64,000 nt of DNA. Origin: Melampsora larici-populina 98AG31 (taxonomy: Eukaryota > Basidiomycota > Pucciniomycetes > Pucciniales > Melampsoraceae). Positions 12,362 through 22,101 of this stretch are shown here, one piece after another. The notes under the pieces were generated by a model, which worked only from the letters and a program-made list of their open reading frames with translations, was not told where the DNA came from and did no database searches. The stretch lies in the NCBI RefSeq assembly GCF_000204055.1, contig NW_006768866.1:63147-127146 (forward strand). Direction: 5' to 3'. The position numbers and the translations under genes were made by a program. Position 1 is the stretch's first letter, and each line of letters starts with the position of its first letter.

Positions 12362-12751
12362 TTGGTCTGCCACATACTGCAATGTTTGAACATCATATTA
12401 TGAAAGATTATAGTTTTAATACCTCAAACTTGTACTGTTTGTTCAATTGAACCTTATTGATATAAAAAACTTTGCAAGCTGCCTTTGAGATCCCATTTGT
12501 CTCAAAGGTATCTCTTTGTTTGAGATCGCGTCACCATGAGAACATTTCCTAACCTTCCAAAGATCCTAGACCATGTGAATCTTGGAAGACTCTCTGGAAT
12601 TTCGGAATTACTGCATAAAGTGAAGGACCTGTTACCAAATAAAGGGTCCCTCAGTTAACAAGCTCATACAAGGAACTTGAAGTTGAAGAAACAAAAAACA
12701 AATTACTTTGGATATTCTCAAGTGAGTGAACTTTTCTATCGAAGAACAAAA
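12362..12751. other. Downstream region of the secreted-protein gene
   Basis: No gene is seen. It is AT-rich and probably holds the 3' untranslated part of the minus-strand gene that ends at 12752. Confidence 0.4.
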
Positions 12752-14020
12752 TCATGATGCTTTGGACTTGTCCCAGCCCGAAATAAACCTCAATAAGACC
12801 TTGGATAAGAAGGTGTTCTTTGCATCCATCCACATGAAATACGCCAGCATCCTCTCTGGCGTCCATCTCGAGACCTGAACTGTTTGAAGACCTTTGAGGT
12901 TGAAAACGGCTTCAAGGTTCACATCTTGCCATTGAACCATGTAGCTCTTCAAGTAGTCCCACCCCTCACTCAGGTGGGTCAGACTGATGCCGTCTTTTTG
13001 GGGTCCAAGGTTATGATTTGTGATCAGGAATCCAAAAAAGATGTGTGTCAGTTTCTTTCGGGCGCGACGAAGTGCGTTATGTATATGCTTAATTTTGTTT
13101 TCTCCTTGGATTCTCTGTATCATTCTAGTTTCCAACTCAGCAAACCACCCTCCAATCTCTTTCCGTAATGCATCGTGTTTCTGCATTTCCTTTTTCGCAA
13201 TGTCTGCCAAATCGTACATTTCGCCACGTTGTGGGATGTACAATACATGAGTAACGGGGTTAAGTCCAGACGCGTGTTTTCCTTTGGTTGTTCCTGATCG
13301 ACCCCTATATCTCCCTGGAAATTTCGTCGCTGTTTGAGCCCTTGACTTTGGTCTGGGATGACTCTTGAAAGCAGGAGCGCCAATGATCGAGCGATGTTGA
13401 TCTTCCGCGATATTTGCCAATGCCTGCACAGATGAGTCACGTGTTGGAAAACCTTGAACTAGATTGGATCCTGAACCATGAAATCTTGGTGAGCTATGAG
13501 TTGGAACTTCATCAATATGAGTATTTCGTGAACCAGGGGCCTGAAGTTGATGTGGTGGGAGAGTAGATGATATAGCTTCAAACATTAAACTGTTATATGG
13601 AATGTCATTGTGATGAGTTTCATGTGGAGGCGACATTGGCTTTGGAAGTTCTACAACTTGATCATTCAGCCACATTTTGAAATCTGGTGTGGTACTGAAA
13701 GATTCTTTTTCTCGAGTTGAGACTTTGAACAGATCTGGGTTTTGGATTCCTAATGCGCCAGAGGATTTATGTGTTTCTGATGATACGGTTGTGAGTTCAG
13801 ATGATGGTCCAAGTGTCAATTCCAATGGATCGGTTTTTTCAAGTTTCGATCTGGGCTTTGCGATGGTCCGACTCCCAGGGTTTGATGTTCCGAATCCTAG
13901 TTTTAATTCGGTCTCTAGATCTCGACCATTTGAATACAATGGTTTTGTCAAGACTTTGCATAAGGCCATAAAAGTTAAGATTGTAGTAAAGCATATTGAA
14001 TGGTACAACATCAAGCGCAT
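12752..14020 (-). CDS. Candidate secreted protein, 422 residues
   Basis: This is an uninterrupted reading frame of 422 codons, conspicuous among short frames. The N-terminus (MRLMLYHSICFTTILTFMAL) is a good signal peptide. Residues about 30-230 are low-complexity and rich in Ser, Pro, Thr and His, with no domain I recognise. The C-terminal third is more ordered: GEMYDLADIAKKEMQKH, then a charged helical stretch, then TPERMLAYFMWMDAKNTFL and the tail LRFISGWDKSKAS. This layout fits lineage-specific secreted proteins that rust fungi encode in large families. A role at the host interface is inference; no enzymatic motif is visible. The start is the first ATG and it directly begins the hydrophobic segment. 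There are no introns. Both neighbours are transposon DNA. Confidence 0.65.
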   Translation of the reverse strand: MRLMLYHSICFTTILTFMALCKVLTKPLYSNGRDLETELKLGFGTSNPGSRTIAKPRSKLEKTDPLELTLGPSSELTTVSSETHKSSGALGIQNPDLFKVSTREKESFSTTPDFKMWLNDQVVELPKPMSPPHETHHNDIPYNSLMFEAISSTLPPHQLQAPGSRNTHIDEVPTHSSPRFHGSGSNLVQGFPTRDSSVQALANIAEDQHRSIIGAPAFKSHPRPKSRAQTATKFPGRYRGRSGTTKGKHASGLNPVTHVLYIPQRGEMYDLADIAKKEMQKHDALRKEIGGWFAELETRMIQRIQGENKIKHIHNALRRARKKLTHIFFGFLITNHNLGPQKDGISLTHLSEGWDYLKSYMVQWQDVNLEAVFNLKGLQTVQVSRWTPERMLAYFMWMDAKNTFLSKVLLRFISGWDKSKAS

Positions 14021-14221
14021 CTTCCCCTTATCACCTGGGAGGTTGAAAGGCAGTTGACCCCTGCTGACAACAAAGGATTATGAAAATCCTTTGAACAAAT
14101 CACAAAGCACAAAGGGTGCTCAACAGTAATCTCAGTCTCATTTCAACCAAAAGACTTTGAGATTTATTTCAAAACTCTCCGTGTGTGCACGTCGACGTGC
14201 TACACAGATATTTACATGGTG

Positions 14222-14363
14222 CATCCGCTAATCAACCCACGCATGACACGTAGCACGTGGTCCCGTGTCTCGCAGTTAGACCTCTGCCCGATTGTTACGC
14301 TGGCCTAGTACTACCATGGACTGGCGCAACCTCCCTCGTGCCTCGTCCGGGTACTGGACATCC
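14222..14363. repeat. 142-bp direct repeat, 3' copy
   Basis: It begins CATCCGCTAATCAACCCACG and ends GGTACTGGACATCC. Base for base it equals 20452-20593. An internal GACACG...CGTGTC pair could form a stem. Confidence 0.9.
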
Positions 14364-14772
14364 ATTCGTGACGGTGCCGCTACTCTAGCTTAATTCCTCA
14401 CATGTATATAAGTTGTGGGCGCCGGTGGCGCCCTTCTGGAACTACTGTAATTCATTGCTAGTTTAGCATTCATGTATTTCAGATGACAAGCATGTTCGCC
14501 ATACCATAGGTATGGGGTGTGGGGGAGAGATGGTCTCAGGTTCCTCTTCGCGACGTCTCGACGGGTACCAGCTGAGGGACTGGCCCTTTGGTACCAGCAG
14601 TCGTCGAGAGAGTGTCGTAACGAGGAACGCGAGGCCATTCTGACACGCTGAGCAAGCGCCTAAGCCTAGGAAAACGCACAAGGACGGGGTTAGTGATACA
14701 CCCAAAACTCGGGTTCAACGAGCCTGAGCCGATGCGAAACCCCAACCTTGTGCAAATCCGAGGACCTATCGC
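14364..14772. other. 3' non-coding part of the DIRS-type element
   Basis: No supported gene. It contains a GGGCGCC/GGCGCCC palindrome near 14417-14433 and probably holds the 3' untranslated region of the recombinase transcript. Confidence 0.5.
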
Positions 14773-15825
14773 CTACGTGCTTCCCCCGTTTATTGCGTTC
14801 AACAACGCCAAAGTCTCTTCCAGGTCTTGTGCCCCATGTTTGCGAATATACAGGCGGTAACATTGTGAAGTCCAACGACCTAAAGTCATAATGTCGACGT
14901 GAGATATACCTAGAGCAGCTCGTAGAGAAGCTCCTCCAACACGAAAGGAATGACCCGAGATGCCAAACCAGCCATGTGACTCCCAGACTCGCACACACCT
15001 AGTAGCGACCATTGTACGCGTGAGGTTGCGACGGAGACCATTTGATGCCGTCCAGCCGAATAACGAGTCTGTCCCGGTGGATGTGGTAGCCAATCGTCTT
15101 AGGACGGCCCTTACTGGACACAGAGGGTTAGGTTGACTATTTAAGAGGATAGACTGGGCCATTCTCGCCTTCGCAGTTTTCGCACTGCGTACTCGGAGGG
15201 TAAAGGACCTCGAAGTGCCAGTAGTTCGAGCCACGTCACTGCCCCAGACGGAGTTTATCCAAGCTGTATCGCCATAACTGACGTCGTATGTCAGCTCCGC
15301 CAATCTGGCCAATCCCCAAAAGGCGCAAATTGCACAATCGAGTATGGCCGCCTCTTTAGGATCATCTCGATCCAAATCGTGGAATAGTGCGAGCATATGT
15401 TTGATCATTACAGCAGGCTTCGGAGGTCGGGTAGGTAGTAGTGCGTCTGCCTGTGCCGAAGCCCTGAGCATGACGGTGACACGTTCTTTCACGACGTGAG
15501 GGTAGGGTTGGTTGTGGAACAAGTGCCACGCTTCAAGACCGAAGAGGTACTTCTTCAGAGTTACCGACATGACCTCGTATCCGTTACTACCGAATTCATT
15601 TCGTCCAGCCCAAAAGCAAAAACCGTAGATGTCCTTTGGACTGGCTGGTAGGACAAAATCGTTGATTCCTTCAGATTGAAGGTAATGGCGAAACTTCTTC
15701 ACGGCGCTGTTGTAGCTAGTTAAAGTGTTGAAACGCCATCCGTTCAACATATGCAAGTCGATTTCCAAAAGTTCATTCGTACCGTTCCCCGATAGGAATT
15801 CTGTCAGATGCCTCAGATGCGACAT
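14773..15825 (-). CDS. Tyrosine recombinase of the DIRS-type element
   Basis: The 350-residue protein has the C-terminal catalytic domain of the phage-integrase family. The first arginine is in WGLARLAELTY. The H-x-x-R pair is in SGHSFRVGGAS. The next catalytic tryptophan position is in GRWTSQ. The nucleophilic tyrosine is in the following CYRLYI. The N-terminal part (LTSYNSAVKKFRHYL) looks like the SAM-like core-binding domain. Its role would be to integrate the circular DNA copy of the element. The reading frame is open upstream of the ATG back to a TAA. A TTGCAG acceptor-like site lies just before the ATG, with a GGTGAAG|GTAATC donor-like site upstream, so this gene may have its own spliced 5' leader. 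The frame is intact. Confidence 0.85.
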   Translation of the reverse strand: MSHLRHLTEFLSGNGTNELLEIDLHMLNGWRFNTLTSYNSAVKKFRHYLQSEGINDFVLPASPKDIYGFCFWAGRNEFGSNGYEVMSVTLKKYLFGLEAWHLFHNQPYPHVVKERVTVMLRASAQADALLPTRPPKPAVMIKHMLALFHDLDRDDPKEAAILDCAICAFWGLARLAELTYDVSYGDTAWINSVWGSDVARTTGTSRSFTLRVRSAKTAKARMAQSILLNSQPNPLCPVRAVLRRLATTSTGTDSLFGWTASNGLRRNLTRTMVATRCVRVWESHGWFGISGHSFRVGGASLRAALGISHVDIMTLGRWTSQCYRLYIRKHGAQDLEETLALLNAINGGST

Positions 15826-16296
15826 GTCTGCAACCGCTTTACAAAGAAGCGATAAAATTCGAACAAAACATTTATATTAGCCAAGAATTTTGTAGCAAAC
15901 TTCATTGGTACGATTACCTTCACCAAGTCAAAATCAATAGTATTATGATGTATCGATTTATGAAGTTGGAGGAAGGATGTTAGTGTTTGGTGACAAAGAT
16001 TTGAAAGTGTCGTCGCGAAACTCTACTGTGTTGTACTGGGTTGGGCACAGGCACAATTTTGCCCAAACTGACGTTTGGGTAGGACCCCCTCAGGGACATC
16101 CGCCTTTATAGCCAAGTCAACCTCCACTAGTCTTTCAAGTATGGATTCATCCATTATCAAAAGCAAGGGAAAACTTAAACTAGACATGACTCTGAATTAT
16201 ATCATCAACAACGAGGGATAACTTAAACTAGACATGACTATGAATTCACAAGTATAAATTGGGAAAACAAGTTCTGTTCTCGAACGGTGAATTTGC
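15826..16296. other. Spacer between recombinase and RT-RNase H genes
   Basis: About 470 bases without a conserved frame. A short direct repeat (AACTTAAACTAGACATGACT) occurs at about 16170 and 16220. The spacer may hold a promoter and 5' leader intron for the recombinase gene. Confidence 0.4.
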
Positions 16297-17982
16297 TTAT
16301 TCTTGCACGACCTCGTTGGATCTCTTAACGGTAGCGTTAACTAAAACACCTATTAGATCACATGGAATTTCCAAAAAAATACGGTCTTCATCTTCGTGGC
16401 CTAACACAATCCCTCGTGACAGGCCATCTTCGATGTTATCGTCAGTAGTCACTCTCTTCGGGTGTAGATTCATATCATGGAGTATAGAAAGTTTCTGAAT
16501 TACTTTCCATTCATCGTTAACCTCTCTATCACGAGATTTCTTGTTTCTTATCACGCCTTCTGATGTCGTGTTGTCTGTCCACACGATCAGATTCTGACCT
16601 CTTAGGACGTTCATTCGCAATAGCATTAAGAAACCTAATCGAATTGCTATGGTCTCAAGCCAAGCTATGTTGCGTTTTGAATGTCCTGAAGACTCCCAAC
16701 CTTCTTTCATCTCAAATTGACACCACTTCTTCCCTACTAAAACACCTATCCCAAAAGAAGTCGAGGCGTCGCCCACCCAACCGATTTCTTTGGGTTCACT
16801 TGAGGCTATCAAACGCATATTCTTGAAACTATTTAATGTCTCTAGCCAGAATTCGAGGTCTTCTACCGCGTCAGATGCCAATTTCCTTGTCGCAAAAACA
16901 TTCACCCAATCTTTCTTCATTTGGTGAAGGCTATTTAAATAACATCTAAGTTGTGGCAATATATAAGTGACATGATTTAATCTTCCGATAAATATTTCTA
17001 ATTTGTCGTAAGTTATATCCACATTTGGCTCTAGATATTCCATCACTTGTTCTTTTCGTTGTAATAATTTATGATCTGGTAAGCGGACTGTCTTGTTCAT
17101 TCCATTCCAAATAAAACCGATGAACTTTTGTTCATGACCGAAATTTGACAATTTTTCCATATTTGTCGTTACGCCTAAATCTTGAGATCTTTCAGCAATT
17201 TCCTTCATTTCTATAGTTGAACCTGAACGTTTGATGAACAAATTGTCATCAACCCATCTAAAAACCGTTATGAGATCAAATTCTCTCATCATAATATTCT
17301 TCCATGCATCGGCTGGTCTTCCGAATGATCCACAGCCCGCCACACCACCAAAAGCTATCCTCGTATCGAGCATTAAGTTTCCGTTAAAATCTCGTACCAT
17401 CAGATACTTCCATTGCTCCATCTTGGTTGGGATTTGCCGATAAGCTTTTTCCCAATCAAAAACTCCTAGTAGCCAAGGTGCTTTCGAGGTTTTGAAGAAC
17501 GACGCTACTACATTAAAATCATCCCACGTAGTTTTAAAATCATTAGCATCTACAAAAGAATTTACAGAAGGTATTCTTGGATCGTTTCTAGGATATGATA
17601 GGTTGTTAATTGGCCTCAAAGAACCGTCGCCATTTATCACAGCGCCCAGAGGACTTGACCTAAAAAATTCGAAAACTTTTGCAATTTCTGAATGTGAAAA
17701 GGGGCCATACATTCTTCTTGCTGCTACTTCTTTCTTCATAGACTTTTCTATCTTTTCTGATGCCAATTTCGACGACGTGTGATTTTCAGGAGTAAAAATT
17801 TTTTCATTTGGCGCGGGTAATCTATGCTCTGGGATTCCTTGGTCGAATCCCATCATAAACCCTTCTAAGATGTCTTCGTATTCAGGTAACATCTTGTGTT
17901 TTTGCAACGCTTTCCTCCATTCTGGCACATTCATCTCGCATTGAATCCCTTTTGGCCAATTATCAGGCAGCTCCAAAGTCAA
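16297..17982 (-). CDS. Reverse transcriptase-RNase H of the DIRS-type element
   Basis: This 561-codon frame starts within a longer open stretch. RT motifs: SLRPINNLSYPRNDPRIPSV (about 121-140), the first catalytic aspartate in LLGVFDWEKAYRQIP (about D176), FGGVAGCGSFGRPADAW (about 211-227), and FRWVDDNLF (about 241-249) in place of the usual YVDD. The RNase H part has its acidic residues in GWVGDASTSFG (about D405), WLETIA (about E443) and VWTDNTTSEG (about D470). This arrangement is that of DIRS elements. No ATG lies at position 17982 (the codon is TTG). The frame stays open up to about 18050, so translation probably enters from an upstream exon (see the putative intron at 18041-18181). The frame is intact. 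Confidence 0.85.
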   Translation of the reverse strand: MTLELPDNWPKGIQCEMNVPEWRKALQKHKMLPEYEDILEGFMMGFDQGIPEHRLPAPNEKIFTPENHTSSKLASEKIEKSMKKEVAARRMYGPFSHSEIAKVFEFFRSSPLGAVINGDGSLRPINNLSYPRNDPRIPSVNSFVDANDFKTTWDDFNVVASFFKTSKAPWLLGVFDWEKAYRQIPTKMEQWKYLMVRDFNGNLMLDTRIAFGGVAGCGSFGRPADAWKNIMMREFDLITVFRWVDDNLFIKRSGSTIEMKEIAERSQDLGVTTNMEKLSNFGHEQKFIGFIWNGMNKTVRLPDHKLLQRKEQVMEYLEPNVDITYDKLEIFIGRLNHVTYILPQLRCYLNSLHQMKKDWVNVFATRKLASDAVEDLEFWLETLNSFKNMRLIASSEPKEIGWVGDASTSFGIGVLVGKKWCQFEMKEGWESSGHSKRNIAWLETIAIRLGFLMLLRMNVLRGQNLIVWTDNTTSEGVIRNKKSRDREVNDEWKVIQKLSILHDMNLHPKRVTTDDNIEDGLSRGIVLGHEDEDRIFLEIPCDLIGVLVNATVKRSNEVVQE

Positions 17983-18040
17983 TCGGGTAGATCGAGTATG
18001 GTCTTCATACTGTCTCTGAATGAAACCAAATTCTATTTCA

Positions 18041-18181
18041 CTTGAAATAGATCAATGACATTGTTTATCAATTACTTATTTCATACCGCACATCTATGTC
18101 TTTACAGAAAAGGAATTTTACAAATGTAGAAGAAACAACTAAGATCTGAACTTAGAAAAAAACAATTGAGGTGAAACCTAC
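18041..18181 (-). other. Putative intron that would join Gag to RT-RNase H
   Basis: On the minus strand the last Gag codons are CCT GAG AAG TAG. The stop codon is part of a donor-like GTAGGT. An acceptor TATTTCAAG ends at 18041. Removing these 141 bases gives CCT GAG AAT GAA ATA GAA and continues without a stop through GFIQRQYEDHTRSTRLTLEL into the RT frame. The nearer CAG acceptor (TTTCATTCAG) would run into a stop. The intron has in-frame TAG codons, so simple readthrough would not work. Confidence 0.5.
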
Positions 18182-20134
18182 TTCTCAGGTTGTTTACCCT
18201 TAGCTGCTGCTGCAGCTTTCTTCTCCTTATAATTCTCGTCGTAATTATTTCCTAAATAACCTTTCTGAAATTTCTTCTTTTCAAATGGTCTATAACTTGT
18301 AGAAGTTGATGCTTCCAAACCGCTTCCTCCAGCTGATTGGTTGTTATTCCATTTCTGATACGTTTTAGCTTGACTTTGATTGTTCTTATCGACTTTCTTT
18401 GGCGGTTTTCCAGTAGCAGGGTCCCACCCGTACCTTTCACCTCCTTCTACATATGGATTTTTCGTAAATAAGGTCTCATCTAATCGAATTTAATGATCAA
18501 ACAAACAAATTTCAGTTCAGCATCGAAATCATTCATATTTCACTAAAAAAAACACATACTTCTGCTCCTAGTGGCTTGATAGCATTCTTCTGCTAGCACC
18601 TGATTAAATACCGATATGTTCGGAGGCGCTACATAGCCCTCAATTTCAGTTCTATTAACTAGAGCTTCTTCTCTGACTCGCATGTCATACTTCAAAGCTG
18701 TTAACCAACCCATCTCTGACATAACTTTCTCTACGTTCGATTTATGAGCCAAAGACCAATCGACGAATCTGGTGAACTTAGCATTTCTAAGGGCGGTGAT
18801 GTATCCATTATAATGTATACTCCAATCTCCATAGTCTAACAACCACTCATCTGCATAAGGTAAACCTGTATAAGCTTCACTTTTCAATTCTCCTTCAATT
18901 GATTTGATTTTCTTCTTTGCATGATAACCCATGGCCTTGTTCTGCCAGTCCTTATCAAAAATTGTTAACGGAATTGGATATCTTAACTCCTTGATGTTTC
19001 TATCAAAATATGGTGTGTAGCTCCTATTTTGATAGTTTGTTGTTCTATTCGGGAAGAACCACATACCATTTTCGAAAATTCCACCATCAGCTCTAGGTTC
19101 GGTTTGATTCTCGACTAAGATTGGATTTGCTGATGATGCTCTCTTCGCTGAAGGTCTTTGATGATCTATATCCAGATGTCCTAAAGTTTCATACACTTTT
19201 AAATACTTTGTTGCGCTTTGACTATCTCCTTTCATAGTCAGCTCCATAGCTTTCTTAAACACTGAATTCTTATCTGTCAAATCTACATCATTGTCGAATT
19301 CTTCATTCGCTTCTAATATAACCGAATCATCTATTCATCGTACGAAAACCATGTATTAGTATATTGAATATTCTGTTCGTTCAACACACTTCAACACACT
19401 TTGCTTACTTTGTATATTTAGAGGCATACTTCTTAACGCATTTAAATAAGTCGAATTTATCAATTGATTTTCACTATTACTTCTTTCCACCATAATCAAT
19501 TTCGATTTCACTTTCTTTGGTGTGTCTTACAGAAATTGGAAATTTATGTTTTCATTAGATACTTCTTTCAATTGTGATCGCGATATTCAAAAGCTTACTT
19601 TTTGCAACCGGCACTTGTTTAAATGCTGCGTTCACGTCTAATAACTCTGCATTAACTATTTCGTTTGAGGTACTTGACTCCTGATCTTCTGTTAAATCTC
19701 TTGTTATTATGATTGGATTTTTATTCTTCTCTTTTTCGTTTTCTTCTACATACATAGAATGAATTCCTTTTATATTAGTTCAACTCAAAGTTCTTATATA
19801 TTTATAAGTTTTACTTACTTTGTACTTGATCTCGATTGATAGTATTATCGTTATCGATTTCTTGACTCTTATCAGCTTGATTTTGACCGGAAATTGCAGA
19901 TAATTCTGAATTGCCTTGGTCTTGCATTAAACTTGAACCAAGACTCTTGGATGCATCCGAGTCTCTTTGGTTTCCTGGGATTGAATTCTTAACGTTCCCT
20001 TGATTGCCTTGATTTGTACCAGAGTTTTTATTAGAATCTCCTTGAGTACTAGTTGTTAACATGTTAGTTATCGAGTTATTATCAGCGTCTTTCTCTCCAC
20101 TCGCGGTCTTCTTCCTTGATGTACGTTCAGTCAT
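18178..20134 (-). CDS. Gag-like protein of the DIRS-type element, five exons
   Basis: Exons on the minus strand are 20134-19819, 19745-19599, 19510-19409 (start uncertain, possibly 19525), 19330-18560 and 18479-18178. All junctions are GT-AG, keep the frame, and give about 545 residues. The first exon (MTERTSRKKTASGEKDADN) is rich in Ser, Asn, Gln and Asp. The large fourth exon has SVFKKAMELTMKGDSQSATK and the aromatic stretch ALKYDMRVREEAL. The last exon is basic with a lysine/alanine tail (KEKKAAAAAKGKQPEK). No zinc knuckle is seen. Gag identity is inferred from its position upstream of RT; the sequence itself is unfamiliar. Several introns in a retrotransposon Gag gene are unusual, because a spliced genomic RNA would lose them. 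Confidence 0.6.
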
Positions 20135-20153
20135 GATGATTTATAATTTTTAG

Positions 20154-20241
20154 AAGAATTTGATGAACGATGAGTTTCTGATGTACGATATATCGATAAG
20201 AATTTGATGAACGATGAGTTTCTGATGTACGATATATCGAT
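20154..20241. repeat. Perfect 44-bp tandem duplication upstream of Gag
   Basis: Two identical copies (20154-20197 and 20198-20241) begin AAGAATTTGATGAACGATGA and end GATATATCGAT. They lie 20-110 bases upstream of the Gag ATG, in the likely leader or promoter. Confidence 0.85.
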
Positions 20242-20451
20242 TGACACACACTATAACAAAAAAATGTGAGGGGAACGAGCTAGAGAGGAGAGGAGGAATC
20301 GGGTCTAGTATTCTTACGCAGGATACGGGAATCTAAAGAGAGATCAAGGTGAAGTCGAGAGGGGTCTTCTTTGATACCTTGATATATCATCTTGAGATTC
20401 CAGGTCTTAACTGCTCTGCCCTGATTACGCGGTCTGTCACCAGGTTGGTTT

Positions 20452-20593
20452 CATCCGCTAATCAACCCACGCATGACACGTAGCACGTGGTCCCGTGTCT
20501 CGCAGTTAGACCTCTGCCCGATTGTTACGCTGGCCTAGTACTACCATGGACTGGCGCAACCTCCCTCGTGCCTCGTCCGGGTACTGGACATCC
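20452..20593. repeat. 142-bp direct repeat, 5' copy
   Basis: Identical to 14222-14363. Its right edge abuts DNA of a different character (CTCGCTGGGG...), which supports it as an element boundary. Confidence 0.9.
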
Positions 20594-20918
20594 CTCGCTG
20601 GGGCTCGGGCCTTTGGCGAGGGACTTTGTTAAGTTTGCAACAAACCCCGAGGAACAAGGAATTTCATAATTATTGTATAAAAATCATTTCTTTGAGGACC
20701 CTTTTCTACCACCAAAAGGTGATTTCCTCTGTCACCAGGCAAACCAGTATTCCATATAAGTCCCCTCCGTGCCTCCGGGGTTTGTTGTGTTTTTTTCCCC
20801 CGGGCACTGAGGGGACTTAGTTAAGTTAGGTGATGGTTGAGTTTGTTGTCCTCCATTCCTTGATGGCGGTGATGAAGCTGGATGCTGTGAGTTTGATTTT
20901 AAAGGTGTTCGGTAGTTT
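20594..20918. repeat. AAGTCCC / GGGACTT inverted-repeat remnants and LINE tail
   Basis: CCCTCGC...GGCGAGGGACTTTGTTAA near 20592-20637 and AAGTCCCCTC...GAGGGGACTTAGTTAAG near 20759-20825 form hairpins. A related hairpin is at 48509-48553. The DNA up to 20918 lies downstream of the RNase H fragment on the minus strand and is probably the 3' tail of that LINE. Confidence 0.5.
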
Positions 20919-21281
20919 CTACTTAGCCAGTTTATTGGCTATCTTGTCGACGGTTTCATTACCTAGGACACCTGAGTGTCCTGGGCACCACCTTCTTGTG
21001 ATGCGAAGATTCAGGAAGGCCTGGTGGATGTAATCCATCAGCTTGTAAGTTTCCTTTCTGTCATCGAGAGAAGTGAGAGGGAGCTTGTTTGAACGGAGGT
21101 CTTTGATGACCCCTTGGTTGTCGAGTAGGATTGTAATTCTTCTTGTGTGTATTGATGCTGTTCTCAGAGCCATCGTGAGGCCTAACTGAACACCTCGATA
21201 TTCGGCTTGGAATATGCCGTGGGTTCTTGTCGGACCTAATACGGCTACGCTCCCCAAGGGAGGCGTGTTCAGCCGGAGCAT
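20919..21281 (-). pseudogene. LINE RNase H fragment
   Basis: The minus-strand frame is the end of an RNase H domain of the kind found at the C-terminus of fungal non-LTR retrotransposon polyproteins: IFQAEYRGVQLGLTMAL (Glu motif), ITILLDNQGVIKDL (Asp motif) and RWCPGHSGVLGNETVDKIAN (His and last Asp motifs). The first aspartate strand and the reverse transcriptase upstream are missing, so this is a 5'-truncated copy, as is usual for LINEs. Downstream lies a short non-coding tail. Confidence 0.8.
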
Positions 21282-22101
21282 ATCGTTTCCCCAGGTTTTC
21301 TAAACTTCGCTCACGCTTACCGAAGGGCAGGAGGTTTCAAGTCAACCCAGGTTTACTTCCAGCGCCAAGACTCAGAGTCACTACGACGCACCTTCACCCC
21401 AATACATAGTTGATCTATTGTCTATTTCAAGCCATCTAACCTCAACTCGACACCCTTGAGAGTGAAGCCAAGAATTAGGGATGAACCGGGAACGATAGAT
21501 CACAGCTTGCACGTACATACGATCCCGTTCGCTCACCTTCGGTTGATCATGACCACACATGGTCATACAGAATTTGGTATATGCCACTCAATCCTCCTAG
21601 TTGATCTACACGCTAAGCACCTCTGGCAGTGTGAGTGATGAGACGTCGTGAGAAAGGTTCTCATCTCAAGGATCAGATAGACTGGGAGAACATCCATGTG
21701 GTGAATGAATTAATGCATAGATGTACGATGTTAACCAGTTGAATGTAACTGAGGTGATAGAATCATCTCATGGACGATTGTGAGGCGAGTAAGACGGCTC
21801 ATGATGTATATAACTGGAGCACATCTGCAGCAGATTCCCTCCTCCTCATCCACTTCCCTTCATCTTTCTGTTTATTATTTGGGCCATCAACCCGGTACAT
21901 AACTTAGCAAAACTCTTTCTGGCTTTCCTTCTGTGTTATATTTGCCAGCTAGTCTGAGTATATCCGTAAGAAGTCTTTCTCGTCCATAGCTTGAATTATA
22001 TATATATATATATATTAAGAATATTCTCTCTTCCATAGCTTGATTACGTTTTTTTATTATCATCACTTAACTTCAATCACCAACGACACTCGAATCAAAA
22101 A
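21282..22101. promoter_or_regulatory. Upstream region of the PMA1 gene
   Basis: No gene is recognised. The last 300 bases hold polypyrimidine runs, a (TA)n tract at about 21994-22016, and TCCATAGCTTGA twice on either side of it (about 21984 and 22032). The left part (21290-21660) is less AT-rich and may be old LINE sequence, but no domain is readable. Confidence 0.4.

Larger units (their letters stand above)
14222..20593 (-). mobile_element. DIRS/Ngaro-type tyrosine-recombinase retrotransposon
   Basis: This is a 6.4-kb element on the minus strand with the order Gag-like gene, reverse transcriptase-RNase H, tyrosine recombinase. The RT-RH plus YR pairing defines the DIRS order; these elements integrate by recombination rather than with a DDE integrase. 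The boundaries used here are two identical 142-bp direct repeats (14222-14363 and 20452-20593). Split direct repeats of the A1...B1-A2-B2 type occur in PAT/Ngaro elements. I could match the A repeats but could not find a B pair. No target duplication is seen, as expected for YR insertion. Identical repeats and open frames suggest a recent insertion. Confidence 0.8.

Noticed and set aside
14390..14745. Three overlapping minus-strand frames downstream of the recombinase
   Set aside because: They overlap each other in different frames within the expected 3' untranslated part and show no motif.
20487..20669. Frame across the 142-bp repeat and its right flank
   Set aside because: It crosses the element boundary and is not shared by the other repeat copy.
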